A DNA stretch of 64,000 bases, taken from the NCBI GenBank assembly GCA_031292385.1, contig JARLHE010000056.1, positions 16,085-80,084 of the forward strand. The letters run 5' to 3'. Under the pieces are notes generated by a model that was not told where the DNA came from, ran no database searches, and saw only the letters and a list, made by a program, of their open reading frames with translations. Position 1 is the stretch's first letter, and the number at the start of each line of letters is the position of its first letter. Origin of the DNA: Oligoflexia bacterium. GTDB lineage: Bacteria > Bdellovibrionota > UBA1018. Position numbers and translations under genes: made by a program. Shown one piece after another: positions 16,499-25,112 of the stretch.

Positions 16499-18214
16499 TC
16501 AAGACAGCTGGTAGAGCTTGAAATACTCGCCGCCGCTAGCCATGAGCTCGTCGTGCTGTCCGAGCTCGATGATATGGCCTTCCCGCATGACGGCGATCCT
16601 ATGCGCGTTGCGGATCGTCGAGAGGCGGTGCGCGATGACGAGCGTCGTCCGCGTAACGATCAACTCGTCCAGCACGGCCTGGACGATGCGTTCGGAGTTC
16701 GTATCCAAGCTCGAAGTGGCCTCATCCAAAATCAAAATAGGGGAGCCGCGCAAGAACGCGCGCGCAATCGATACGCGCTGGCGCTCGCCGCCCGAGAGCT
16801 TATGGCCGCGATCCCCGACGATCGAGCGATAGCCGTCCGGCAGCTTCGCGATGAATTCATCGGCGTGGGCCTTTCGCGCCGCTTCGCGGACCTCCTCGTC
16901 CGTCGCGTTCAGCCGCCCGCACCGGATGTTTTCCTCGATCGTGTCGTTGAATAGGAAAACTTCCTGGCTGACGACCGAAATCATGTCGCGCAATTGATGC
17001 AATTCGTATTCACGGACGTCGATGCCGTCGATTTCGATCGAGCCGCCGGTCACGTCGAAGAGCCGCGGCAAGAGGCTGGCGATCGAGCTTTTGCCCGAGC
17101 CGCTATGGCCCACGAGCGCCACGACTTTCCCGCGGGGGATCTGGAGGTTGATTCCTTTGATGACCTCCCTTTGCGGGCTGTCCGGGTAAGCGAAGCGCAC
17201 GTCGCGGAAGCGGACGCCCTCTTTCAGTTCGTGGATCGGCTTTGGCGCGGGCGATACGTAAAGTCGGCTCTTCCACGAAAAAATCTCGAAAATGCGCTCG
17301 CAGGCGCTATCGGCTTGGTGCAGCTTGATGTTGACCTCGTTCATCGTGCGGATGGGATTGGTCATCAATCCGAAGGTGAGGAAAAAGGCCATCAAGTCGC
17401 CGGGAGTGATATGGCCTTTGAGCACCTGCAAGCTTCCGAAAAACAGGATCGAGGCGATGATGAACGCGAAGAGCAGCTCAACCGCGGGATGCGAGGCTTC
17501 TTCCATCCGAACGCATTTCAGGATCATATCCGTGAAGGTCTGGAGCTGCCTTTCGAATTTCGATTGAACATAGCCTTCCAGGCTGAACGTCTTCACGATG
17601 CGAATGCCGGTGAAAGATTCCTGGAGGGTCGAGATCAGATTCCCGTTTTCAGCGTTGATATTATGGACGTAGCGCTTCAGGTGTTTTCCCGTCACTTTAA
17701 AGAGCATCGCGAGCGGGGGAAACAGGATGAATGTCACGGCCGTGAGCTTCCAGTGAAGCTTCAGGGCGTATCCCAGCAAGACCAAGAAGGTCATTGGTTC
17801 GCGGATGAGGGTGTTGATCGAAGAAATCGCTCCATCGACGTATGAGGTGTCGTTCGAGACCCGTGAGATCAGCTTGCCCGTGCTCTGGGTGGTGAAATAG
17901 TCCGATGACAGGCCGACGATGTGGCGGAAGAGGTCCCCTTTGAGCTTTTCGGCGACACGAGTCGTCACAAGGCGAATGAAATAGTAATGCAGGAATCGAA
18001 CGATGAAGTTCAATGAGTACAGGACGATCACCAGGATCGGAAAAAAGAAAAGCTTATGGCGGCTATGATCGACCAAAAGGTTATCGATATAGTACTTGAT
18101 CAGCGGTGCCGGAGCAGCGCGTAGAGCCGATAGCGGAATCGCCAGGAGTCCGCTTGCCACGATGGCCCAGATATGCGGCATGAGATAAGGCTTGAGCTTG
18201 AGTAAATTACGCAT
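16499..18214 (-). CDS. msbA: MsbA-type lipid A/multidrug ABC exporter
   Basis: A half-transporter of 571 residues: an N-terminal six-helix exporter domain (about 1-310) and a C-terminal ATPase with Walker [11 protein letters not shown]-loop VVSQEVFLF, signature [10 protein letters not shown], Walker [13 protein letters not shown] and H-loop IAHRLST. It would work as a homodimer in the inner membrane. The length and the helix with [12 protein letters not shown] match MsbA, which flips lipid A-core; other lipid or drug exporters share this form, so the substrate is inferred. Divergent from proS with overlapping promoter elements. Confidence 0.88.
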   Translation of the reverse strand: MRNLLKLKPYLMPHIWAIVASGLLAIPLSALRAAPAPLIKYYIDNLLVDHSRHKLFFFPILVIVLYSLNFIVRFLHYYFIRLVTTRVAEKLKGDLFRHIVGLSSDYFTTQSTGKLISRVSNDTSYVDGAISSINTLIREPMTFLVLLGYALKLHWKLTAVTFILFPPLAMLFKVTGKHLKRYVHNINAENGNLISTLQESFTGIRIVKTFSLEGYVQSKFERQLQTFTDMILKCVRMEEASHPAVELLFAFIIASILFFGSLQVLKGHITPGDLMAFFLTFGLMTNPIRTMNEVNIKLHQADSACERIFEIFSWKSRLYVSPAPKPIHELKEGVRFRDVRFAYPDSPQREVIKGINLQIPRGKVVALVGHSGSGKSSIASLLPRLFDVTGGSIEIDGIDVREYELHQLRDMISVVSQEVFLFNDTIEENIRCGRLNATDEEVREAARKAHADEFIAKLPDGYRSIVGDRGHKLSGGERQRVSIARAFLRGSPILILDEATSSLDTNSERIVQAVLDELIVTRTTLVIAHRLSTIRNAHRIAVMREGHIIELGQHDELMASGGEYFKLYQLS

Positions 18215-18252
18215 ATTGCCGAATTGCAGTAGTCTACACTATAAGCAAGATC
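18215..18252. promoter_or_regulatory. divergent msbA-proS promoter
   Basis: Overlapping -10 elements: TACACT on the plus strand (18235-18240), 12 bases before the proS ATG, and TATAGT on the minus strand (18238-18243), 23 bases before the msbA ATG. They share three bases, so polymerase binding for one should exclude the other. Inferred from sequence. Confidence 0.4.
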
Positions 18253-19722
18253 ATGGCTGAAAAAATTACCCCTCGCTCCCAGGATTTCTCTCAATGGTAC
18301 CAGGACATCGTCCTCCAGGCTAAGCTTGCCGATTATAGTCCGGTTAAAGGATGCATGGTCATCCGACCTAACGGCTATTCCATTTGGGAGGCTATCCAGC
18401 GCGATCTTGACCGGAGAATCAAGGAAACCGGGGTGCGGAATGCGTATTTTCCGCTCTTTATTCCGGAAAGTTTTTTGAAAAAGGAAGCCGAGCACGTCGA
18501 GGGCTTCGCCCCCGAGTGCGCCGTCGTGACCCATGCCGGCGGCAAAAAGCTTGAGGAAGCGCTGGTCGTAAGACCCACGTCCGAAACGATCATCAATTCG
18601 ATGTTCGCCAAATGGGTGCAATCCTATCGGGATCTCCCGCTTTTGATCAATCAATGGGCCAACCTCGTCCGTTGGGAAATGCGCACCCGTCTCTTCCTGC
18701 GCACCACCGAATTCCTCTGGCAAGAAGGCCATACTTGCCATGCGACGCCCGAAGAAGCCGAGCAGGAAACCCGTCTCATGCTCCAGGTTTACAAGGACTT
18801 CTCCGAGGAAGTGTTGGCCATGCCGGTGATCGCCGGTCTTAAAACCGACAGCGAAAAATTCGCGGGCGCGCTTCGCACTTATTGCATCGAAGCGATGATG
18901 CAGGACAAGAAGGCGCTTCAGGCCGGGACTTCCCATAATCTGGCGTCCAATTTCGCCAAGGCCTTCGACACCAAATTTCTGGACAGCGACGGCAAGCAAA
19001 AGCTCGTGCATCAGACGAGCTGGGGGGTGTCAACCCGTCTGATCGGCGGGATGATCATGACCCATTCCGACGATAAGGGCCTCGTCTTGCCTCCGCGCCT
19101 CGCGTCCACCCATGTCGCTATTGTTCCGATCATGGCGAAGGCCGAAACCAAGGCCCAAGTCCTGGAAGCGGCCGATAAGCTGGCTGCCGCGATCCGTGAA
19201 AAGGGAGCGGTTTCCGGGCTTCCTTATACGGTCAGCGTCAGCGTCGATAAGGACGAAACGAAGCAGCCGGGCTGGAAGTTTTTCGAGTACGAAATGCTCG
19301 GTATCCCCGTGCGAATCGAAGTGGGACCGCGCGATCTCGAGAAGGGCCAGGTCGTCATGACCCGCCGGGATATCGGCACCAAGGAATTCGTGCCGCTCGC
19401 CGACGCGCCCGCTCGCGTCTGCGCGATGCTCTCCTCGATGCAAAAAGACCTGCTTGAAAAAGCGCGCGCCCATCGTAACGCGAATACGTTTCGCGTCGAA
19501 AATTACGAGGAATTTAAGGAGAAAATCGAAGGGGGCGGTTTCTTTATCGCGCCGTTCTGCCCGGACAAGGAAGTCGAAGCCAAGGTGAAAGAAGAAACCA
19601 AAGCCACGGTGCGATGCTTGCCGCTAGGCGACGATTTCCTTCCCATCCCTGAGAGTGGTCCTTGCATGGTGACCGGACGCAAAGGCAATAACGTACGGGC
19701 GATTTTCGCCCGCAGCTATTGA
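18253..19722 (+). CDS. proS: prolyl-tRNA synthetase, archaeal/eukaryotic-type
   Basis: Class II synthetase charging tRNA-Pro. The 489 residues lack the large editing insertion of the ordinary bacterial enzyme and match the short ProS form found in archaea, eukaryotes and some bacteria. Motif 2 region [22 protein letters not shown] and motif 3 region [29 protein letters not shown] are both clear. A C-terminal domain with ARSY at the extreme end, as in this subgroup, follows. The stop lies eight bases before the pyrF ATG, so the two are probably co-transcribed. Confidence 0.95.
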   Translation: MAEKITPRSQDFSQWYQDIVLQAKLADYSPVKGCMVIRPNGYSIWEAIQRDLDRRIKETGVRNAYFPLFIPESFLKKEAEHVEGFAPECAVVTHAGGKKLEEALVVRPTSETIINSMFAKWVQSYRDLPLLINQWANLVRWEMRTRLFLRTTEFLWQEGHTCHATPEEAEQETRLMLQVYKDFSEEVLAMPVIAGLKTDSEKFAGALRTYCIEAMMQDKKALQAGTSHNLASNFAKAFDTKFLDSDGKQKLVHQTSWGVSTRLIGGMIMTHSDDKGLVLPPRLASTHVAIVPIMAKAETKAQVLEAADKLAAAIREKGAVSGLPYTVSVSVDKDETKQPGWKFFEYEMLGIPVRIEVGPRDLEKGQVVMTRRDIGTKEFVPLADAPARVCAMLSSMQKDLLEKARAHRNANTFRVENYEEFKEKIEGGGFFIAPFCPDKEVEAKVKEETKATVRCLPLGDDFLPIPESGPCMVTGRKGNNVRAIFARSY

Positions 19723-19730
19723 GGAAAAAA

Positions 19731-20501
19731 ATGACTCACGGACGCACGCTGGTTCAACCTACCGACCTGATTGTCGCTCTTGATTATGCGCGCGCGGATG
19801 CGGCGATGGCTTTAGTCGAGAAGCTGGGCGCGCAACCGGTGGTTTACAAGGTCGGCTTCGAGCTTTTCCTTGCCGGCGGGCTCGATCTGGTTCGTGAGCT
19901 CGTTCACCGGAAGAAGCGCGTTTTCCTCGACCTCAAGTTCCACGATATTCCCAATACGGTCGCGAAAGCCGCCCAGCAAGCGGCCCGCCTGCATGTGGAG
20001 ATGTTCACGATCCACCTCGCGGGCGGAAGCCAGATGGTGCGCGCCGTGGCGGACGCCCTCGCCGAAATCGACCAAATTCGCCCTAAAATCCTGGGAGTTT
20101 CGGTGTTGACTTCCTTTGATGACGTTCGCTGGGCGGAGGTCACCCAAGCCTTGACCGGACATGCGGTCGACGTCAGTGCAAGCGTCCTGGGGTTGACCGA
20201 GCATGCGGTCTTTTGGGGCGCGGACGGGGTTGTTTGCTCCGCCGTCGAATTGCCGCTCATTCGCGAAAGTCATCCGAACCTCTACACCGTGGTTCCCGGA
20301 ATTCGCCCGGTCGGCTCTCCGGTAAACGATCAAGCCCGCGTCATGACCCCTGCGCAAGCGCGCGAGGCCGGCGCCAATGCGATCGTCGTCGGGCGGCCGA
20401 TCACCGAGGCGGCCGATCCGCGCGCGGCGGTGGAAAGCATTCTTAAAGAGTTGAGCTCCACAGAGCCTAAGCGAGAAGCGATTCTAAAGACGAAAAACTA
20501 G
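19731..20501 (+). CDS. pyrF: orotidine 5'-phosphate decarboxylase
   Basis: Last step of UMP synthesis. 256 residues of a TIM barrel; the catalytic network is visible in LIVALDYA and FLDLKFHDIPNT (Lys-Asp-x-x-Asp), with VVPGIRPVG and IVVGRPIT as phosphate-binding loops. GAGGAAAAAA directly before the ATG at 19731 supports this start over an in-frame TTG at 19719. The 3' end overlaps the convergent HAD gene by 35 bp. Confidence 0.94.
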   Translation: MTHGRTLVQPTDLIVALDYARADAAMALVEKLGAQPVVYKVGFELFLAGGLDLVRELVHRKKRVFLDLKFHDIPNTVAKAAQQAARLHVEMFTIHLAGGSQMVRAVADALAEIDQIRPKILGVSVLTSFDDVRWAEVTQALTGHAVDVSASVLGLTEHAVFWGADGVVCSAVELPLIRESHPNLYTVVPGIRPVGSPVNDQARVMTPAQAREAGANAIVVGRPITEAADPRAAVESILKELSSTEPKREAILKTKN

Positions 20502-21096
20502 GAATTCGGACGCATTCTCCGAGCGGCTGGCCAAACCCGTAATCCGCGTGGATGTAGTCGACGCCCGCGTCGGTCGCGGACTGGTGATCCCCAGCCGTGT
20601 CTCCGACGTAAACCGGTCGTTTCAAGTGGTTTCTCTGCACGATCGCGCTGATATTCCGCGCTTTCGGCAAACCGTTCTCTCCGTAACAGGTCATGTCCTT
20701 GAAGTATTTGCCGTAGCCCGACCATTCCAGAAAAGTCGCGAGATAGCCCTGACTGCAATTGCTGACCAGAAAAAGCGGCAGGCGGCCGTGCAGTCGGGGA
20801 ATCACTCTGTCCACGTCCGGAAAAAAATAACCGCTGCCCGACATCACGATCGATTTGATCTCGGTGTCGAAGTGAGCCCGGATTTCCTTGTGCTGTTCCT
20901 CGGGAACGGTGGAAAACGCGATTTGGTAAACCTTGCTCGAGGGCAAACCCATCGTTTTTTGGACGTCCTCGGCGGTGAATGCCGGCACGTCGAGCCCCAG
21001 CTTCCGGACGACGTTGTTACGGGCTTGAGCGACCTGGGCCCGTAAATCCCAAAGCGTGCCGTCTAGGTCGAAGATCACCGAATCGAATTTATTCAT
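20467..21096 (-). CDS. HAD-superfamily phosphatase (phosphoglycolate phosphatase-like)
   Basis: A 209-residue hydrolase of the Gph/PGMB-like HAD group. Motif I FDLDGTLWDL starts at about residue 9 (nucleophile and acid Asp). Motif II is LVSNCSQGY. A Lys precedes ARNISAIVQRN, and motif III is VGDTAGDHQSATDAG. A four-helix cap lies between motifs I and II. Start taken at ATG 21096, directly before NKFDSVIFDLDG; the upstream extension is not conserved-looking. Expected to dephosphorylate a small phosphorylated metabolite; substrate unknown. Confidence 0.85.
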   Translation of the reverse strand: MNKFDSVIFDLDGTLWDLRAQVAQARNNVVRKLGLDVPAFTAEDVQKTMGLPSSKVYQIAFSTVPEEQHKEIRAHFDTEIKSIVMSGSGYFFPDVDRVIPRLHGRLPLFLVSNCSQGYLATFLEWSGYGKYFKDMTCYGENGLPKARNISAIVQRNHLKRPVYVGDTAGDHQSATDAGVDYIHADYGFGQPLGECVRIPSFSSLESLLA

Positions 21097-21185
21097 AATG
21101 AAAAACGTAGCTGATTTTGACGTAAAAATCGCGTTATTTCGGCTTTTTTGAATCCTTTTCGTACCCGAGAAGTCTGACCGGGTTG

Positions 21186-21208
21186 GTCGTTGAACAAGAT
21201 TCGAATCC
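21186..21208 (+). repeat. 23-bp direct repeat, left copy
   Basis: A 23-bp stretch ending AACAAGATTCGAATCC, matched with one difference at 23266-23288, in the same orientation and 2080 bp away. In one frame it encodes VVEQDSNPV, matching VVKQDSNPV in the HNH fragment, so it is either a remnant of a second HNH gene or a target-site copy. See the accessory-patch finding. Confidence 0.55.
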
Positions 21209-21229
21209 AGTTTCCGCGCTGATTTTGAA

Positions 21230-22510
21230 TTACCTCTTAAGCAGAGGGCGGTCAAAATACCGCACGTCAGCTTCGATTGGGTCTTTGCTTTGTCCTCGTG
21301 AAACCCGGATTTGCCCCAGCTGCCATCGGTCGATTTCCTTGGAATTGGTCATTCGAAGAGGTTTTCCGCCGTGGGGGCTTTCGGTTCCGATATAGCCGGT
21401 CGCCATGAAAGTCCTTTCGTTGGATCTTCTGATGATGCTCTCAGCGCGGATATCGACATCGCCCGGTCGCAGATCGCGACAACGGGTCACGAACTCGGCC
21501 AGACGATTGCCGTTGCTTTCGGTCTTTTCGCTCACCGTCGTGATCTCTTGAGAGCCCATGTAGAACGCGGCCGTGAAGCTGGGCGTTGATTGGTGATTCA
21601 CGACGTTCCGGTACTCGACCGTAGCCGCATCCTGCAGAAACGGAATGGGATACTTGAGCCGCGTGTACGCTTCGCGCATGTGCTGAATGATTCGATTGCG
21701 GCTTTCATCCACGCGCAGATATGAGGCCAGGCTGTGTCCCCAAAGATCGCTCGCGTTCACTCCTGGAGACTTGATGTTTCCCGGCAGATTATTCATGACG
21801 CCACGGGTTAAATTCGCTATCTGATCGTCTTTGAAGCTGACCCAGGGGGCGCCGTTCACCGTATCGCGCACCGGCGTCGCGATCTGGATGTTGGCGATCA
21901 TCTGTTCCGTCGCTGGGTAATCCGGGTTCGTCTGATGTCTCTCGTTGATAGTGGGTTGAAGGGCGGCCGAAGCAAAGCCTGGAAGCGATCGAAGTGCCGC
22001 GTTGGCGTATAAATTTCCAGCTGAGTGCGAAATGACGATGACCTGGTAGCCCTGAAGAATGATATCCGAATAAAGTTCCAGATGGTCATTCAGTCTCGGC
22101 AACACGGTTGCGTTCAGATTTTTCGGATCTGTCACCAGACTACGCACTTCTTCGTCAAACCAGCTCGGGCCTTTTTCCAGGCCGTAGAGCCAAAGCCAGT
22201 ATCTTTGAAAGTCATCGACGCCTCGTTGCGCCATGGTTTGTGCAAGCTGCAGCGGCGCCAAACGACCTTCGACCCAAGCGAGCTGGTATTTCAGGTTTGG
22301 AATGTCCGCGAGTGAAGGCTGGGTGCTCTCTTGGAACTTTTCAAGACTGGCATTTGCCTGGTCCCAATTATTGAAAACTCCATTGACGAAAACGATTACA
22401 GTGCCTTTTCCTGCGCATGGATTTAAAGCGTATGCTCTGGGGCCCAAGCAGAAAAGGAAGCTAATTGTAATACAGACGACCCATCTATTGGTTGTCACAA
22501 GGCGACTCAT
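21230..22510 (-). CDS. exported alpha/beta-hydrolase-like protein of unknown function
   Basis: 426 residues with a signal peptide (start MSRLVTTNRW, cleavage after AYA near residue 29). The mature protein begins with a strand VIVFVNGVFNNWD, and a nucleophile elbow VIVISHSAGNLYANAAL (Ser in SHSAG) places it with alpha/beta hydrolases, probably of lipase or thioesterase type. His and acid partners cannot be assigned with certainty. Start at ATG 22510, overlapping the upstream gene by 26 bp, so the two are translationally linked. Lies in an AT-richer patch between HNH remnants, suggesting acquisition. Confidence 0.7.
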   Translation of the reverse strand: MSRLVTTNRWVVCITISFLFCLGPRAYALNPCAGKGTVIVFVNGVFNNWDQANASLEKFQESTQPSLADIPNLKYQLAWVEGRLAPLQLAQTMAQRGVDDFQRYWLWLYGLEKGPSWFDEEVRSLVTDPKNLNATVLPRLNDHLELYSDIILQGYQVIVISHSAGNLYANAALRSLPGFASAALQPTINERHQTNPDYPATEQMIANIQIATPVRDTVNGAPWVSFKDDQIANLTRGVMNNLPGNIKSPGVNASDLWGHSLASYLRVDESRNRIIQHMREAYTRLKYPIPFLQDAATVEYRNVVNHQSTPSFTAAFYMGSQEITTVSEKTESNGNRLAEFVTRCRDLRPGDVDIRAESIIRRSNERTFMATGYIGTESPHGGKPLRMTNSKEIDRWQLGQIRVSRGQSKDPIEADVRYFDRPLLKR

Positions 22511-23066
22511 ATCGGGGATGATCCCCCTCCATTTCTTTGGTCGTGATTTTGTCATTATTTTCCCAGTAGCGTTTAACGCGGCTATAGGTGTTCAATATTT
22601 TGGCTTTCAGATACGTCTCTTCCGCATATCCATGCATTTCATCATTAAAGGTCCTGTATATGCACTGAACTGCACGATCGAGAGGCTCTTTTCCTCGTGC
22701 TATCAGGTCTGGGTTAAACTCGTCGTTTAAGGAATATTCTTGATAGAAACGAGTCATCTGTCTCAAGGCCATCTGCTTTTTAGGTTCATTGGGAGCGAAG
22801 GCGTAGATCCATCTCTGCACGTCATCGCGCACGCCATCGTGATCCGCATCGATACCCTGGATCGTTTTTTTTCCGGCCTCTCCAGGGTCGGCCGGAAAGC
22901 CGGGTGGGAAGCGGCTGAAGTGTTTATCGACGTCCAGGATCGGGTTCGGAAGAGCCTGCGGCGAGCCTCCATGTTTGCGCAGCCACCACGCCTGTCCGCC
23001 GTAGATCAGTGCCGCGATCACGGCGATCGCAATCAGGACAAGCCAGAATTTTTTTCGCCGGGGCAT
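22485..23066 (-). CDS. membrane-anchored protein with a calcium-loop motif, unknown function
   Basis: 193 residues: a basic start, then a single transmembrane helix (about 7-24) and a periplasmic domain. The segment IDADHDGVRDDVQRWIYAF (about 70-88) is an Asp-rich calcium-binding loop of dockerin/EF-hand style followed by a helix. The rest is helical with a few Cys. AAGGA lies about ten bases before the ATG. The downstream hydrolase starts inside this gene, so the two are probably partners. No characterised family recognised. Confidence 0.65.
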   Translation of the reverse strand: MPRRKKFWLVLIAIAVIAALIYGGQAWWLRKHGGSPQALPNPILDVDKHFSRFPPGFPADPGEAGKKTIQGIDADHDGVRDDVQRWIYAFAPNEPKKQMALRQMTRFYQEYSLNDEFNPDLIARGKEPLDRAVQCIYRTFNDEMHGYAEETYLKAKILNTYSRVKRYWENNDKITTKEMEGDHPRYESPCDNQ

Positions 23067-23244
23067 CTGCTTATTTTCCTTTTATGTCAAAATACATGGT
23101 CGTCTTAAAAATAAAAATGATTTATATCGGCTCGTTTTATGGTATATTTCGAATGTCTCGATAGGAATTTATAATTTACTTCCGATTCACGCTGACTGCG
23201 GAATATCTCACTCGTCGTGACTCCCCGTCGAAAGAGCAAATCGC

Positions 23245-23565
23245 GTGAAAAAATCGACTGCAACAGTCGTTAAACAAGATTCGAATCCGGTCCGCGCGCC
23301 GCTTCCCGCGGCTGTACTTCATCAAGTGAATCTGAGGGATCAAGGAAGGTGTACCCACGTCACAAACGGAAAAAGATGCAATCAGGCGAGATGGACCGAG
23401 ATTCATCATAAAATTCCGGTGAGCCAAGGCGGTCCGAACACTCCGGAAAATCTGATCACTCTTTGTTCGACCCATCATCAGCTTCAGCATTTAGAAAAAG
23501 ATTTCCGCCCGGCCCGTTTCGTCGTAAGGGATGAGGCCTATGGCTCAACAACTCCGTATTCGTAA
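23245..23565 (+). CDS. HNH endonuclease domain, probable 3' fragment of a longer gene
   Basis: A 106-residue frame with a complete HNH/zinc-finger unit: GRCTHVTNGKRCNQARW (two Cys), IHHKIPVSQGG (catalytic His), ENLITLC and HHQLQH. In Bdellovibrionota and relatives such domains usually end ~300-400-residue HNH proteins, so this short frame looks like the surviving C-terminus. The GTG start has no convincing ribosome binding site, and a stop lies nine codons upstream. It overlaps the rlmB-like start by 26 bp. Alternatively a functional small HNH nuclease. Confidence 0.6.
   Translation: MKKSTATVVKQDSNPVRAPLPAAVLHQVNLRDQGRCTHVTNGKRCNQARWTEIHHKIPVSQGGPNTPENLITLCSTHHQLQHLEKDFRPARFVVRDEAYGSTTPYS
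23266..23288 (+). repeat. 23-bp direct repeat, right copy
   Basis: Matches 21186-21208 with one G/A difference. It lies inside the HNH fragment, where it encodes VVKQDSNPV. Confidence 0.55.
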
Positions 23566-24313
23566 TCCGCATAGCGCGCTTGCCGCGCTTGAAACCCGTC
23601 CCAAAGACGTTACCGAAATTCTCATGACTTCGGCGGCCGGTGATGCCTGGGAACAAGTCGCTCGCGCGGCGAAAAGCAAGGGAATCCGGGTCGGATCGGG
23701 CGGAGGCTCGAGCGCCTCGACGGATCGGGGGGATCATGGTCGCCGGGGCGAGCGTCCCACGGCGGGCGGGCGTACGAGCGTCGCGGAGGCGGTCATCGCC
23801 GAGCGGGCGGGCATTTCGGTCGAAGAGCTCTTCGCGGGTGCTCGTGATCGCGCTGAGGGCAAAGGCCTTTGGCTTGCGCTCGATAGCCTGCAGGATCCGC
23901 ATAACGTGGGGGCGATTTTCAGAACCGCGGCTTTTTTCGGGGTTGAGGGCATTCTGCTCACTCAAGAGCGCTCGGCTCCTCTGACGGCAACCGTCTATGA
24001 CGTCGCTTGCGGCGGAATGGAATACATTCCATTTTCAATTCAAACCAATCTGCAGCGGGCCTTCGAAAAGGCGAAAGACGCAGGGCTTTGGATTCTTGGA
24101 TCGTCTGAGCACGCCAATGACACTCTCGACAGCATTCAGAGGGACCGTCCCTGGCTGTTGGTCATCGGTAACGAGGAGAAGGGCATGCGTCGGCTGACCG
24201 AAGAGTCCTGTGACGTCCTATGCCGCATTCCGGCACGGGGTCAGGTGACCTCTCTGAATGCCTCGGTCGCGAGCTCTATTTTGATTTCTAAGCTCTCTGG
24301 CGCGCTTTCTTAA
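23540..24313 (+). CDS. SpoU/TrmH-family RNA 2'-O-methyltransferase (RlmB-like)
   Basis: 257 residues. The C-terminal SPOUT knot has the three family motifs: LDSLQDPHNVGAIFRTAAFFGV (motif 1, with the catalytic Asn-x-Gly-x-x-x-Arg), LLVIGNEEKGM (motif 2) and RIPARGQVTSLNASVASSILI (motif 3). The N-terminus is a short substrate-binding domain interrupted by a Gly/Ser/Arg low-complexity insert (about residues 52-78). Closest to RlmB, which methylates G2251 of 23S rRNA. Start at ATG 23540; AAGGG lies nine bases upstream. Confidence 0.85.
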   Translation: MAQQLRIRNPHSALAALETRPKDVTEILMTSAAGDAWEQVARAAKSKGIRVGSGGGSSASTDRGDHGRRGERPTAGGRTSVAEAVIAERAGISVEELFAGARDRAEGKGLWLALDSLQDPHNVGAIFRTAAFFGVEGILLTQERSAPLTATVYDVACGGMEYIPFSIQTNLQRAFEKAKDAGLWILGSSEHANDTLDSIQRDRPWLLVIGNEEKGMRRLTEESCDVLCRIPARGQVTSLNASVASSILISKLSGALS

Positions 24314-24448
24314 TCGGATCACCTTACGAAGATCATTGACAATTTGCGCGAAGGATGGAATTTTCCTCGAACTGTACGGTGGCAGAAAGAGCTGTGAGTA
24401 ACTAATTTATATTTTAAATCAGTTACTTATAGCTGCGGACGGGATTGG
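24314..24448. other. leader region of the tRNA-tuf operon
   Basis: Contains TTGACA at 24336-24341 and a weak AT-rich hairpin with arms AGTAACT and AGTTACT at 24397-24427. The transcript start cannot be fixed by eye. No gene seen. Confidence 0.3.
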
Positions 24449-24524
24449 GCTGGAGTAGCTCAGTTGGTAGAGCAACGGTTTTGTAAACCGTAGGTCGTGG
24501 GTTCAAGTCCCGTCTCCAGCTCCA
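24449..24524 (+). tRNA. tRNA-Thr (anticodon TGT)
   Basis: 76 nt with encoded CCA. Acceptor GCTGGAG pairs CTCCAGC, the anticodon stem ACGGT/ACCGT encloses loop TTTGTAA (anticodon TGT), and the T-loop is TTCAAGT. First of four tRNAs ahead of tuf, the order known from enterobacterial tufB operons. Confidence 0.97.
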
Positions 24525-24568
24525 TCCGCCTTGCGTACGGTGCTGAAAAGCTTAAAAAATTTGTACGG

Positions 24569-24654
24569 GGAGAGATACCCAAGTGGCCAAAGGGATCAGA
24601 CTGTAAATCTGACGGCGTATGCCTTCGAAGGTTCGAATCCTTCTCTCTCCACCA
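24569..24654 (+). tRNA. tRNA-Tyr (anticodon GTA)
   Basis: 86 nt, long-variable-arm class II tRNA. Acceptor GGAGAGA pairs TCTCTCC, anticodon loop CTGTAAA gives GTA, T-arm GAAGG/CCTTC, CCA encoded. Confidence 0.97.
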
Positions 24655-24732
24655 TTCGTTTTGACGGCTAAGTAGGCTTAGATTAAAAAGAAATAGAAGC
24701 GTAGCCAACAGCTTCTATGCGTTCGGTGATGG

Positions 24733-24809
24733 GCGGGAGTAGCTCAGTTGGCTAGAGCATCAGCCTTCCAAGCTGAGGGTCGCGGGTTCGAGTCCCGTCT
24801 CCCGCTCCA
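24733..24809 (+). tRNA. tRNA-Gly (anticodon TCC)
   Basis: 77 nt. Acceptor GCGGGAG pairs CTCCCGC, anticodon loop CTTCCAA gives TCC, T-loop TTCGAGT, CCA encoded. Confidence 0.97.
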
Positions 24810-24898
24810 ATACCGAAGGCAAACCGTTAAAAAATATCTCAAGGGGCCGCAAAAACGGCTTAATGGGATATTTTGACTTTTTTGTAGTGGTGTTATGG

Positions 24899-24934
24899 CC
24901 GTTTTTTGAGGTAAGGGAGATTCTCAAAAAACGG
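24899..24934. repeat. perfect 12-bp inverted repeat between tRNA genes
   Basis: CCGTTTTTTGAG (24899-24910), a 12-nt loop and CTCAAAAAACGG (24923-24934) are exactly complementary. The arms lie in the 140-bp gap between tRNA-Gly and tRNA-Thr and could be a processing site or attenuator. A second, imperfect structure (AAATATC with GATATTT) precedes it. Confidence 0.6.
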
Positions 24935-24947
24935 TGAGCGTCACGTT

Positions 24948-25024
<77 letters not shown>

Positions 25025-25112
25025 GTTTTTTAAAACCGGTTTGCAGGTTCCGGAAAAAAATCTGACCAAACAAACGCTAGAGTTAAAGCTCATTTTTAGG
25101 AGGCTAAGGGAT

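Noticed and set aside
21196..21208. TTCGAATCC resembling a tRNA T-arm, suggesting a tRNA remnant attachment site
   Set aside because: No acceptor or anticodon stem around it at either repeat copy, and the repeats are explained by the coding sequence VVxQDSNPV of HNH-type proteins.
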